9,194 nucleotides of DNA from the NCBI GenBank assembly GCA_030428745.1, contig JAUIEG010000070.1, forward strand, positions 1-9,194, written 5' to 3'. Under the pieces are notes generated by a model that saw only the letters and a program-made list of their open reading frames with translations, did no database searches and had not been told where the DNA came from. Made by a program: the position numbers and the translations under genes. Of the stretch, positions 1 to 6,193 are shown one piece after another; position 1 is the stretch's first letter, and each line of letters begins with the position of its first letter. The stretch comes from Alphaproteobacteria bacterium (GTDB lineage: Bacteria > Pseudomonadota > Alphaproteobacteria > Caulobacterales > Parvularculaceae).

Positions 1-1
1 C

Positions 2-2128
2 GCCGTAAAGGCCGCCGACACAATTGAAGCCGCAAGCGACGCTGCGGCTGCGGAATTGCGCCGCTATCTCGAATTCGATCGCGTCATGGTCTACCGTTTC
101 AGCCCGGACGGGCATGGCGCTGTGATCGCGGAAAGCCGGCGTCCCGATTTGGAATCCTATCTCGGCCTCAATTATCCCGCCTCCGACATCCCGAAACAGG
201 CGCGCGAGCTTTACCGCCGCAATCTCTTGCGCCTGATCGCCGACATCAATGCAGAACCATCGCCCATCGCGCCAGCGCAAAGCCCCGAAGGCGAACCGCT
301 TGATTTATCGCTCAGCCTTTTGCGGGCCGTATCGCCGATCCATATCGAATATTTGAAAAATGTTGGCGTCGGCGCCTCGCTTTCCATCTCGATTTTGCAT
401 CAAGGCAAACTCTGGGGGCTCTTCGCCTGCCACCATATGTCGGCAAAAGTCCTGGCGCAGAATGTGCGCACCGGCGCCGAACTCTTCGGCGAACTTTTTT
501 CCGCGGTGCTGGCGCAGCGCGTGGCTGACCAGCAACGCGCGCACAACCGCAAGGCCCGCGCCATCCACGACAAGCTCATGCAGCAGTTCGCCGGCGAAAC
601 CTCGCTTGCAAATAATTTTCGCGACGTCAGCGCCTATTTCCAGGAGGTCATACCTCATGACAGCGCCTCAGCGATCATCGGCAACGACATCCAAACGCTT
701 GGTGAAACGCCGTCACGGGATGAAATTCGCCTTCTCGCGCGATTTCTGAACACCGCCGCGCCAAGCCGCATCTTTGCAACGGACCGGCTCGGCGAAAGCT
801 ATGACCGCGCGGGCGCCTTCACGCCGGTCGCGTCGGGCATATTGGCGCTACCCGTCTCACGCGAGCCACGCGATTACATCATTCTTTTTCGAAAAGAGCT
901 GGTGCAGACGGTGAACTGGGCCGGCGATCCGTCAAAGCCGGTGCGCACAGGCCCGCATGGGACGCGCCTGACGCCGCGAAAAAGCTTCGAGCTGTGGCAG
1001 GCGGAAGTACGCGGGCAAAGCGCGCCCTGGAGTGACGTCGAGCTGGAAGCCGCAGAATCCATGCGCATTACGCTCATGGAAGTCGTCTTGAGGCTCACGG
1101 AAGCGGCGCGCCTCGAAAGGGAAAAAGCCGAAAAGCAGCAATCATTCCTGATCGCCGAACTCAATCACCGCGTGCGCAATATCCTTAATCTCATCCGGGG
1201 GCTTGTGAACCAGTCGCGCGGGCAAACAGCATCGATTGAAGAATTTTCAGACATTGTCGGCGCGCGGATTGAATCGCTGGCCACCGCCCATGACCAGATC
1301 ACAAAACAGAACTGGTCGCCCGCATCGCTTTACAAGCTCATCGAAACCGAAGCAGCGGCCTATCTTAACGAAAAGAAAACGAGGGTTCTTATCTCCGGCC
1401 CCGACGCCATGCTGTATCCGAACGCCTTCACGACCATGGCGCTTGTCATACACGAGCTGATCACGAATTCCGCAAAGCACGGCGCCCTGTCGGATTCAAA
1501 AGGCGAGGTTTTGATCGCCCTTGGAGAGAAAAACGGCGCCCTCGCTCTCTCCTGGAACGAGCGCAAAGGACCAAAAGTGAAACCGCCCACGCGGCACGGC
1601 TTCGGCTCGACCATCATCGAAAATTCCATCCCCTTCGACCTTAAAGGCGAAGCTGCGGTGACGTATGCGCCGTCGGGGCTTGAGGCCTTTTTCACCTTGC
1701 CCGCTAAATTCGTCGCGTCCTTCGCCGAGGCGGCGGCGCAGGAAGAGGATGAACCCGGCGAATCCCAGGGGCTCGGCGAGCGCATTAAGGGCCGCGCCCT
1801 GGTTGTCGAAGATAACGTGATTGTCGCAATGGAAGCGGAGAGCATTCTCACGGAGCTGGGCGCCGACGACGTCAAGCTCGTATCGAATGTGAAAGCTGCG
1901 CTCGCCGCCCTCGAAAAACATGAGTTCGACTACGCCGTTCTCGACATCAATCTTGGGGATGAAAGCGGACTTGAGATCGCCAGAAAGCTCGTCGCGAAGG
2001 GCGTCCCTTTCATATTCACAACCGGCTATGGTGAAGACAAGCTTGCCGCGGACGGTTATCCTGACGCCCCTGTCGCGTCAAAGCCTTACAACGCCGATGC
2101 GATCGCGGAAGCGTTGCGCAAGCTTTAA
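2..2128 (+). CDS. bphP: Hybrid bacteriophytochrome (GAF-PHY-HWE kinase-receiver), 5'-truncated
   Basis: Red/far-red light sensor kinase of the cytoplasm. The frame is open to the left edge, so the N-terminal PAS domain and the biliverdin-binding Cys lie outside; the TTG at 56 is not a credible start. Counting from base 2 (708 residues visible), the GAF domain carries PASDIP (59-64), SPIH (His114) and ACHH (His144-145), the expected chromophore-pocket residues. The PHY tongue shows WAGDP (306-310) and PRKSFE (325-330). The kinase is of the HWE family: H-box ELNHRVRN (His389), N-box HELITN (Asn489) and the WNE motif (Trp518, Glu520). The C-terminal receiver has acidic Glu603-Asp604, phosphoacceptor Asp648, FTTGYG (672-677) and Lys694. 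This domain order matches Agrobacterium Agp2/BphP2. All key residues look intact, so an active photoreceptor is likely. Its output partner is not visible. HWE kinases often feed the PhyR general stress pathway, but that link is inference here. Confidence 0.95.
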   Translation, partial: AVKAADTIEAASDAAAAELRRYLEFDRVMVYRFSPDGHGAVIAESRRPDLESYLGLNYPASDIPKQARELYRRNLLRLIADINAEPSPIAPAQSPEGEPLDLSLSLLRAVSPIHIEYLKNVGVGASLSISILHQGKLWGLFACHHMSAKVLAQNVRTGAELFGELFSAVLAQRVADQQRAHNRKARAIHDKLMQQFAGETSLANNFRDVSAYFQEVIPHDSASAIIGNDIQTLGETPSRDEIRLLARFLNTAAPSRIFATDRLGESYDRAGAFTPVASGILALPVSREPRDYIILFRKELVQTVNWAGDPSKPVRTGPHGTRLTPRKSFELWQAEVRGQSAPWSDVELEAAESMRITLMEVVLRLTEAARLEREKAEKQQSFLIAELNHRVRNILNLIRGLVNQSRGQTASIEEFSDIVGARIESLATAHDQITKQNWSPASLYKLIETEAAAYLNEKKTRVLISGPDAMLYPNAFTTMALVIHELITNSAKHGALSDSKGEVLIALGEKNGALALSWNERKGPKVKPPTRHGFGSTIIENSIPFDLKGEAAVTYAPSGLEAFFTLPAKFVASFAEAAAQEEDEPGESQGLGERIKGRALVVEDNVIVAMEAESILTELGADDVKLVSNVKAALAALEKHEFDYAVLDINLGDESGLEIARKLVAKGVPFIFTTGYGEDKLAADGYPDAPVASKPYNADAIAEALRKL

Positions 2129-2592
2129 GCGGCCGAGGTCAGCTTTTCTTTCATGAGCTTGCCGGCGCGGCCGAAATCCATGGCGCCGCTATAGCGCTCT
2201 TTCAAAGCGCCCATGCACTTGCCCATGTCTTTCAATCCGGATGCGTCATATTCCTTGATCACATCGGTGACGGCGGACTGAATTTCGTCGTCGGAAAGCT
2301 GACGTGGCAGGAACTCGCGGATAACCTCGATTTCACTGCGTTCCTTTTCGGCGAGGTCCGGCCGTCCGCCATTTTCAAAGGCGGCGGCGCTTTCTTCGCG
2401 CTGTTTCACCATCTTGGTGAGAATCGCGAGGATCTCTTCTTCCGTGGCGCCGTCGCAGCGGTCTTCCGCGCGGGCGGCGATGTCGCGGTCCTTGATGGCG
2501 GCGTTGATGAGCCGCAGGGTCGCGACCCGAAGCTTGGCGTCCCCGGCTTTCATCGCGGTCTTCAAGCTCGTGTCGATTTGCTCTCTGAGCAT
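2125..2592 (-). CDS. GatB/YqeY domain-containing protein
   Basis: A 155-residue soluble protein of the YqeY family, related to the C-terminal tRNA-binding tail of the GatB amidotransferase subunit. Its exact cellular role is not established. The opening MLREQI, the run RVATLRLINAAIKDRDI and the later EFLPRQLSDDEI with DMGKCMGALKERY are typical of the family, and the length is normal. An in-frame ATG at 2604 would add four residues (MENQ). I prefer the ATG at 2592 because GGAG (2599-2602) lies six bases upstream and family members begin at this Met. The gene converges on the phytochrome gene, with both stops sharing TTAA at 2125-2128, and diverges from carA. No intrinsic terminator is seen at the junction. 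Confidence 0.93.
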   Translation of the reverse strand: MLREQIDTSLKTAMKAGDAKLRVATLRLINAAIKDRDIAARAEDRCDGATEEEILAILTKMVKQREESAAAFENGGRPDLAEKERSEIEVIREFLPRQLSDDEIQSAVTDVIKEYDASGLKDMGKCMGALKERYSGAMDFGRAGKLMKEKLTSAA

Positions 2593-2698
2593 CTGATTCT
2601 CCATTACAGGCGCGCCAATGGATTCAAAATCCGCGCCGCCTTTTTGATCCCCACCATAAGAGACTGTTTTTTCAGGATAATCCTTGGCTTATCCGTTG

Positions 2699-2727
2699 TT
2701 GACCCTAGTGGTCCCTTCGCCTAGCTT
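2699..2727 (+). promoter_or_regulatory. Candidate housekeeping promoter for carA
   Basis: TTGACC at 2699-2704 resembles the -35 box of the alphaproteobacterial housekeeping sigma factor. A partial -10, CCTAGCTT at 2720-2727, follows at an acceptable distance. Transcription would begin near 2733, giving a leader of about 100 bases. The -10 match is weak. A rival is GATAAT at 2825-2830, with TTGCAA (2800-2805) 19 bases upstream, which would give an essentially leaderless carA mRNA. Confidence 0.35.
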
Positions 2728-2730
2728 CCG

Positions 2731-2743
2731 GCGCAATTTGCGC
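2731..2743. repeat. Perfect 13-bp odd palindrome, possible operator
   Basis: GCGCAA and TTGCGC flank a single central T, with every base paired. It lies across the start point predicted from the 2699-2727 promoter, where a repressor would act. No known regulator is assigned. A chance origin is possible in GC-rich DNA. Confidence 0.4.
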
Positions 2744-2835
2744 GCGGGCCAGCTTTTCTGCGAGACAGAGCCGCTAATCGCCAGCCCCGCCGTGCAATCT
2801 TGCAATGCAACAAGGCCGCGAAGAGATAATTATAG

Positions 2836-4008
2836 ATGAAAATTAGTCAAGCTTCCGCCGACCGTCCCACAGCCGCCCTGGTTCTGGCTGACGGAACAGT
2901 GATTTACGGACAGGGTCTCGGGGCCGCGGGCGAGGCCGTGGGCGAGGTCTGCTTCAACACGGCCATGACCGGCTATCAGGAAATCCTGACGGACCCATCC
3001 TATGCAGGCCAGATCATCACCTTCACCTTCCCCCATATCGGGAATGTGGGCGTTAACGCCGAGGATGTTGAAAACGCCTCTCCGACCTCGGCGACCGCCG
3101 CGCGCGGCGCGATCTTCCGGGCCATGGCGACGAGCCCGTCGAACTACCGCGCCCAGCTCGACCTTTCCGCCTGGATGCGCCGCCGCGGCATTATCGGCAT
3201 CGCCGGCGTCGACACCCGGGCTCTCACCGCACGCATTCGCGAGCTTGGCATGCCGCATGGGGTCATCGCCCATTCGTCATCCGGCCATTTCGACATCGAC
3301 GCCTTGCAAAAACGCGCCGCCGACTGGGCGGGGCTGGAAGGCCGCGACCTCGCCCGGGATGTGAGCCCGGCGCAGGGCTACACATCCGATGAAAAGGGAT
3401 GGGAATGGAATAAAGGCTATCTCGCCCATGACGGGTCAGGCCCGCATATTGTCGTCATCGACTATGGTGTGAAACGCAACATCCTGCGCCGCCTCGCCAG
3501 TGAAGGCTGCCGCGTCACTGTCGTTCCTGCGAAGGCGAGCTTCGAAGACATCATGGAAAAGAACCCGGCGGGGGTCGTCCTCTCCAACGGTCCGGGCGAC
3601 CCAGCCGCGACGGGCCAATATTCCGTCCCGGTGATCCGTCAACTGATCAAGGCGCAAGTGCCGTTGCTCGGCATCTGTCTCGGCCACCAGATGCTGGCGC
3701 TCGCCGCCGGCGCCAAGACAAAGAAAATGCCCCAGGGCCATCACGGCGCGAACCATCCGGTGAAAGATCTCTCCACCGGCAAGGTCGAAATCGTTTCCAT
3801 GAATCACGGCTTCACCGTCGACGGCGACAACCTCCCCGCCAATGTGGAGGAAACCCATATCTCGCTGTTCGACGGCACCAACACCGGCATCGCGCTCAAA
3901 GACGCCCCGGCCTTTTCGGTGCAGTACCACCCCGAAGCCTCCCCCGGCCCGGAGGACAGCTTCTATATTTTCAGACGGTTTCTCGACGGTTTGAAACAGG
4001 CGGCCTGA
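2836..4008 (+). CDS. carA: Carbamoyl phosphate synthase small subunit (glutaminase)
   Basis: CarA hydrolyses glutamine and passes ammonia to the large subunit CarB, making carbamoyl phosphate for arginine and pyrimidine synthesis in the cytoplasm. The 390-residue length is normal. The N-terminal domain shows GEVCFNTAMTGYQEILTDPSY and GIAGVDTRALT. The C-terminal class I amidotransferase domain has SNGPGDP, the nucleophile Cys281 in GICLGHQ, and His365 and Glu367 in YHPEAS; these sit a constant 12 residues after the E. coli Cys269, His353 and Glu355. The triad is therefore complete. The ATG at 2836 has no good Shine-Dalgarno sequence, only AATTATAG directly before it, which would fit a leaderless or weakly initiated message. 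carB is not next door: a convergent, AT-richer gene begins 9 bases after the stop. CarB must be encoded elsewhere for the enzyme to work. Confidence 0.98.
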   Translation: MKISQASADRPTAALVLADGTVIYGQGLGAAGEAVGEVCFNTAMTGYQEILTDPSYAGQIITFTFPHIGNVGVNAEDVENASPTSATAARGAIFRAMATSPSNYRAQLDLSAWMRRRGIIGIAGVDTRALTARIRELGMPHGVIAHSSSGHFDIDALQKRAADWAGLEGRDLARDVSPAQGYTSDEKGWEWNKGYLAHDGSGPHIVVIDYGVKRNILRRLASEGCRVTVVPAKASFEDIMEKNPAGVVLSNGPGDPAATGQYSVPVIRQLIKAQVPLLGICLGHQMLALAAGAKTKKMPQGHHGANHPVKDLSTGKVEIVSMNHGFTVDGDNLPANVEETHISLFDGTNTGIALKDAPAFSVQYHPEASPGPEDSFYIFRRFLDGLKQAA

Positions 4009-4017
4009 GAGATCGGC

Positions 4018-4758
4018 TTATCCATGCCGGCTGTGACGCCGACGCTTTATCGTTGAAGCGCCGAATAAAGCCAGTCCGCCAGCCATCAGAGGAAAAGCGG
4101 CGGGCAATGGGACAGGCTGTGCATCCGTTAGCGTAAATTCGAGGCTCGTTACTTCAGCAGAAAATTCCGTGCCTCCGCTTAACCGAAGAGCGTTTGGCCC
4201 CGTTACTTCAATCATTTCAAAAATCGACAGGCTCACAATATCAGTTCTAAGATATGGAATCAGTTCGGCGAGTGATGAAATATCGGTGAAATCCATATTG
4301 TCGTTACGAAAAGTCAACTCTGTAAAGTAGCCGCTCTCCAGCAAGGGGCCTGAGCCCGTTAGCTCGAAATCCGACGCGTCAGTAAACTCAGTGTCCCCAA
4401 GAATATTGAAATCAAGGTCCGAGGACGTATTCGTACGCGCCCGCACGTTTCCAAAGGCAAATTCAGCGCCGTTAATATTTGCCGTTGCTTGCAAAAGTGT
4501 CGGCGCGAAACGAAAACTCGGAACGCCCGTATTCTCCAAATCAGTGAGCACGGCGTAAAACGACATTATATCGCCCGGCTCAATATCGACGGAACCTGGG
4601 GCGTCACCCTCAAAAGGCATGCCTAACGGCCCAAAAACAGCTTCAAGTTGAATTGTGAGAATATCAGCCGCTTTGGATGGCGTGATGCTGAAGCAAACGC
4701 TTGCAAGCGCAACTCCCACTATCCGGCTAATTGATCCGATAAAAGATATGTTTCTCAT
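4018..4758 (-). CDS. VPLPA-CTERM sorting domain protein, exported
   Basis: A 246-residue secreted protein of unknown function. Residues 1-30 form a signal peptide (hydrophobic IVGVALASVCFSI, probable cleavage after SKA). The mature part is acidic, rich in Thr, Asp and Phe, and looks like a beta-rich surface domain that I do not recognise. The C-terminus is a three-part sorting signal: VPLPA at 216-220, a hydrophobic segment, then an Arg-rich end (KRRRHSRHG). In the known VPLPA/PEP-CTERM family such tails are cut by an exosortase and the proteins are linked to surface or extracellular matrix functions. No exosortase is present in this window. Base composition differs from the neighbours: 78 of 180 bases (43%) are G or C at 4141-4320, against about 70% in samples of carA, which suggests acquisition by transfer. 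The ATG has only a weak, distant GGGG (4769-4772) as ribosome site. Confidence 0.88.
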   Translation of the reverse strand: MRNISFIGSISRIVGVALASVCFSITPSKAADILTIQLEAVFGPLGMPFEGDAPGSVDIEPGDIMSFYAVLTDLENTGVPSFRFAPTLLQATANINGAEFAFGNVRARTNTSSDLDFNILGDTEFTDASDFELTGSGPLLESGYFTELTFRNDNMDFTDISSLAELIPYLRTDIVSLSIFEMIEVTGPNALRLSGGTEFSAEVTSLEFTLTDAQPVPLPAAFPLMAGGLALFGASTIKRRRHSRHG

Positions 4759-4808
4759 GCCACAATTACCCCATACTCAACTAATGATGACCAAAGCATA
4801 ATCCCGTC

Positions 4809-4816
4809 GATATAGT
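4809..4816 (-). promoter_or_regulatory. Candidate -10 element for the VPLPA-CTERM gene
   Basis: Read on the - strand, 4816-4809 is ACTATATC, close to the Caulobacter-type housekeeping -10 GCTANAWC. The start point would be near 4802, with a leader of about 44 bases. No convincing -35 is seen at the expected distance, so support is modest. Confidence 0.3.
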
Positions 4817-4897
4817 AAAGTCACGACTTGCTCATGACAGCATTCATTGAACGTTGAACTTTGCGAGGGGGTGGGCGTTCCCTAAGAACTCAACGCA

Positions 4898-4922
4898 GGA
4901 ACAAACCCGCATTTCCGGTGTT
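4898..4922 (+). promoter_or_regulatory. Candidate EcfG-type stress promoter for the hemerythrin gene
   Basis: GGAAC at 4898-4902 is followed after 16 bases by TGTT at 4919-4922. The alphaproteobacterial EcfG (ECF15) consensus is GGAAC-N16/17-CGTT, so the -35 is perfect and the -10 matches three of four. Transcription would start near 4929, leaving a leader of about 24 bases that holds the strong ribosome site at 4942-4946. The placement argues for function; the short motif alone does not prove it. Confidence 0.5.
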
Positions 4923-4952
4923 TACTGCCTGAACAAAGGTTGGAGGACACCC

Positions 4953-5432
4953 GTGAATATCTATGACCGCATCAAGAAAGACCATGACGACGCCCGCGAG
5001 GTCATGGACAAAATAAAAGAAACCACGGCGCGCGCGGAGAAAACGCGGCTGGAGCTATTCACCAAGTTCAAGCTCGACATGTGGGCCCACCACAAGGTCG
5101 AGGAAGCCGTGTTCTATTCGTTTCTGCGCGACGACACCAAGATGAGCAAGGATTCCTACGAGGCGCTCAACGAGCATCACGTCGCCAATGGGTTCCTTGA
5201 AGAACTCGACACCTTTCCCGTCACCAGCGAAGAGTGGGGCGTCAAATTCGGCGCGCTGTCCGAGCTGATCGAGCACCATATGGATGAGGAAGAAAAAGAC
5301 TTCTTCCCGAAGGCGCGCAAGCTGCTTTCAAAAGAACAGGCCGATCTCATGGGCAAGCGTTTCGATGCGCGTAAAAAGGTTGTCCTCGCGGCGATCATGC
5401 CGATTGATGAAGACGAACTGAAAGCGGCGTAA
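4953..5432 (+). CDS. Hemerythrin HHE domain protein
   Basis: A 159-residue cytoplasmic four-helix protein likely to bind a di-iron centre. Hemerythrin-like HHE proteins bind oxygen, nitric oxide or iron, or help in stress defence; the ligand here is unknown. The metal-site pattern is visible: His11 in KDHDD, His46/His47 with Glu50/51 in HHKVEE, His75/His76 in NEHH, and His108/His109 with Glu112/113 in EHHMDEEE, followed by FFP. The start is the GTG at 4953. It has GGAGG (4942-4946) six bases before it and opens with NIYDRIKKDHD, as expected for the fold. An upstream in-frame ATG at 4854 would add 33 residues with no domain character and would put the candidate promoter inside the gene. It appears to be the first gene of an operon, with the next start 6 bases after its stop. 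Confidence 0.92.
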   Translation: MNIYDRIKKDHDDAREVMDKIKETTARAEKTRLELFTKFKLDMWAHHKVEEAVFYSFLRDDTKMSKDSYEALNEHHVANGFLEELDTFPVTSEEWGVKFGALSELIEHHMDEEEKDFFPKARKLLSKEQADLMGKRFDARKKVVLAAIMPIDEDELKAA

Positions 5433-5438
5433 CCTCCC

Positions 5439-5681
5439 GTGAATGCGCTCATCCAGTGGACGGCGACGCTGCTCACCATTGTCGCCGCCAGCACCATCGC
5501 CGCCCATATCAGCCAGAAAGCGACCGGAATCGCCTTCGCCATTTTCACGGTCTCGTCGCTGTTGTGGATTGCATTTGCGGCCATGGAGAATGATCATGGG
5601 CTTCTGGTCACCAATCTCGCTCTGACGGCCATTAATCTTCTCGGCGTCTATCGCTACCTGATCCGGAAAAAGCCGGCCTGA
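5439..5681 (+). CDS. Small three-helix membrane protein, function unknown
   Basis: An 80-residue inner membrane protein with three predicted helices: about residues 4-23 (ALIQWTATLLTIVAASTIAA), 29-48 (TGIAFAIFTVSSLLWIAFAA) and 54-74, ending in a positive tail RKKPA. I do not recognise a named family with confidence. The segment TNLALTAINLLGVYRYL recalls the helices of small PnuC- or SWEET-like half transporters, but this is only a resemblance. It starts with GTG 6 bases after the hemerythrin stop and lacks a clear ribosome site of its own, so translation is probably coupled to that gene. The reading frame is well supported by its hydrophobic pattern and tight spacing. Confidence 0.75.
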   Translation: MNALIQWTATLLTIVAASTIAAHISQKATGIAFAIFTVSSLLWIAFAAMENDHGLLVTNLALTAINLLGVYRYLIRKKPA

Positions 5682-5712
5682 CCAGAACTGCACATTACGC
5701 TGGCGCGGGCCC

Positions 5713-5732
5713 GGAAGGCCTATTAGCCTTCC
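5713..5732 (+). repeat. Perfect 7-bp hairpin just before the thioesterase start
   Basis: GGAAGGC (5713-5719) pairs fully with GCCTTCC (5726-5732) around the six-base loop CTATTA. It ends three bases before the ATG at 5736 and so covers the place where a ribosome would bind. No T-tract follows, so a Rho-independent terminator is unlikely. It may tune translation of the downstream gene or be a processing site in the operon. Confidence 0.5.
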
Positions 5733-5735
5733 CAC

Positions 5736-6155
5736 ATGCGCAGCGATCTTAAAGACACATTTGAAAAGCTCACCACCGCCCGCGGCTTCACCAAGGAGTC
5801 GGGCTTCCAGGTTCGCGACCTCAAAGAAGGCTTCGTCGCCCTTGAGGTCGCCCCCAAGGAAGAGCTCGTGCAGTTCATGGGCTATGTTCATGCCGGCGTT
5901 GTCACGGGGCTTGCCGATCACGCCGCCGGCGCCTGCTACGCTACAGTTCTGCCAGAGGGCAAGGCGTGCCTCACTATTGAGCTCAAGATCAACTTCATGA
6001 AGCCGGCGCAGGGCGACATGCTGGTGGCGGAAGCGACGGCGCTTTCCCGCGGCGCGTCCATCGGCGTTGTGCGCTCGGACGTGTGGGCGGAGACGGGCGA
6101 CAAGCGCGTTATGGTCGCGACAGCCCTCGTCACCCTCAAATCAATCGCTGTTTAA
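5736..6155 (+). CDS. PaaI family hotdog-fold thioesterase
   Basis: A 139-residue cytoplasmic acyl-CoA thioesterase of the PaaI type. These enzymes hydrolyse thioesters, often of aryl-CoA compounds; the substrate here is unknown. The signature is the run from Gly49 to Gly65, GYVHAGVVTGLADHAAG, where the usual HGG is HAG and Asp61 stands at the catalytic acid position of the helix. Downstream strands LTIELKINFMKPAQGDMLVAEA and VWAETGDKRVMVATALVTL complete the fold, and the length is typical. The ATG at 5736 has no free ribosome site because a 7-bp hairpin ends three bases before it. The gene lies 54 bases after the membrane protein gene and 38 bases before the gloC start, all in the same direction. 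Assignment of the family is firm, of the substrate not. Confidence 0.93.
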   Translation: MRSDLKDTFEKLTTARGFTKESGFQVRDLKEGFVALEVAPKEELVQFMGYVHAGVVTGLADHAAGACYATVLPEGKACLTIELKINFMKPAQGDMLVAEATALSRGASIGVVRSDVWAETGDKRVMVATALVTLKSIAV

Positions 6156-6193
6156 GCCTTGGCAACACCGCCCCGCCGCGCTTAGGTATGACT

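Larger units (their letters stand above)
2593..2835. promoter_or_regulatory. Divergent control region between the YqeY gene and carA
   Basis: This 243-base stretch holds no gene that I can support. It should contain the promoters of both flanking genes. It is rich in small inverted repeats: GGATT-N3-AATCC (2620-2632), GGATAA-N8-TTATCC (2675-2694), GCGCAA-T-TTGCGC (2731-2743) and TTGCA-A-TGCAA (2800-2810). The first lies in the likely leader of the YqeY mRNA. The last two lie on the carA side. No uracil tract follows any of them, so terminators or attenuators are not supported. Confidence 0.6.

Noticed and set aside
1360..1875. A 171-codon - strand open frame inside the phytochrome gene
   Set aside because: It lies opposite the conserved kinase and receiver motifs, is low in complexity and has no recognisable fold.
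4854..4952. N-terminal extension of the hemerythrin protein from an ATG at 4854
   Set aside because: The added 33 residues have no domain character, while GGAGG before the GTG at 4953 marks the better start.
5328..5921. A 197-codon - strand open frame across the hemerythrin, membrane protein and thioesterase genes
   Set aside because: It spans three well-supported genes on the other strand and has no domain or start signal.
6159..6187. Possible promoter TTGGCA-N17-TTAGGT before gloC
   Set aside because: The -35 is good but the -10 matches only two of six bases, and the gene sits tightly behind the thioesterase gene in the same direction.
6083..6193. N-terminal extension of GloC inside the thioesterase gene
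   Set aside because: The overlap of over 70 bases with a firm gene is unlikely, and homology to YcbL begins only after 6194.
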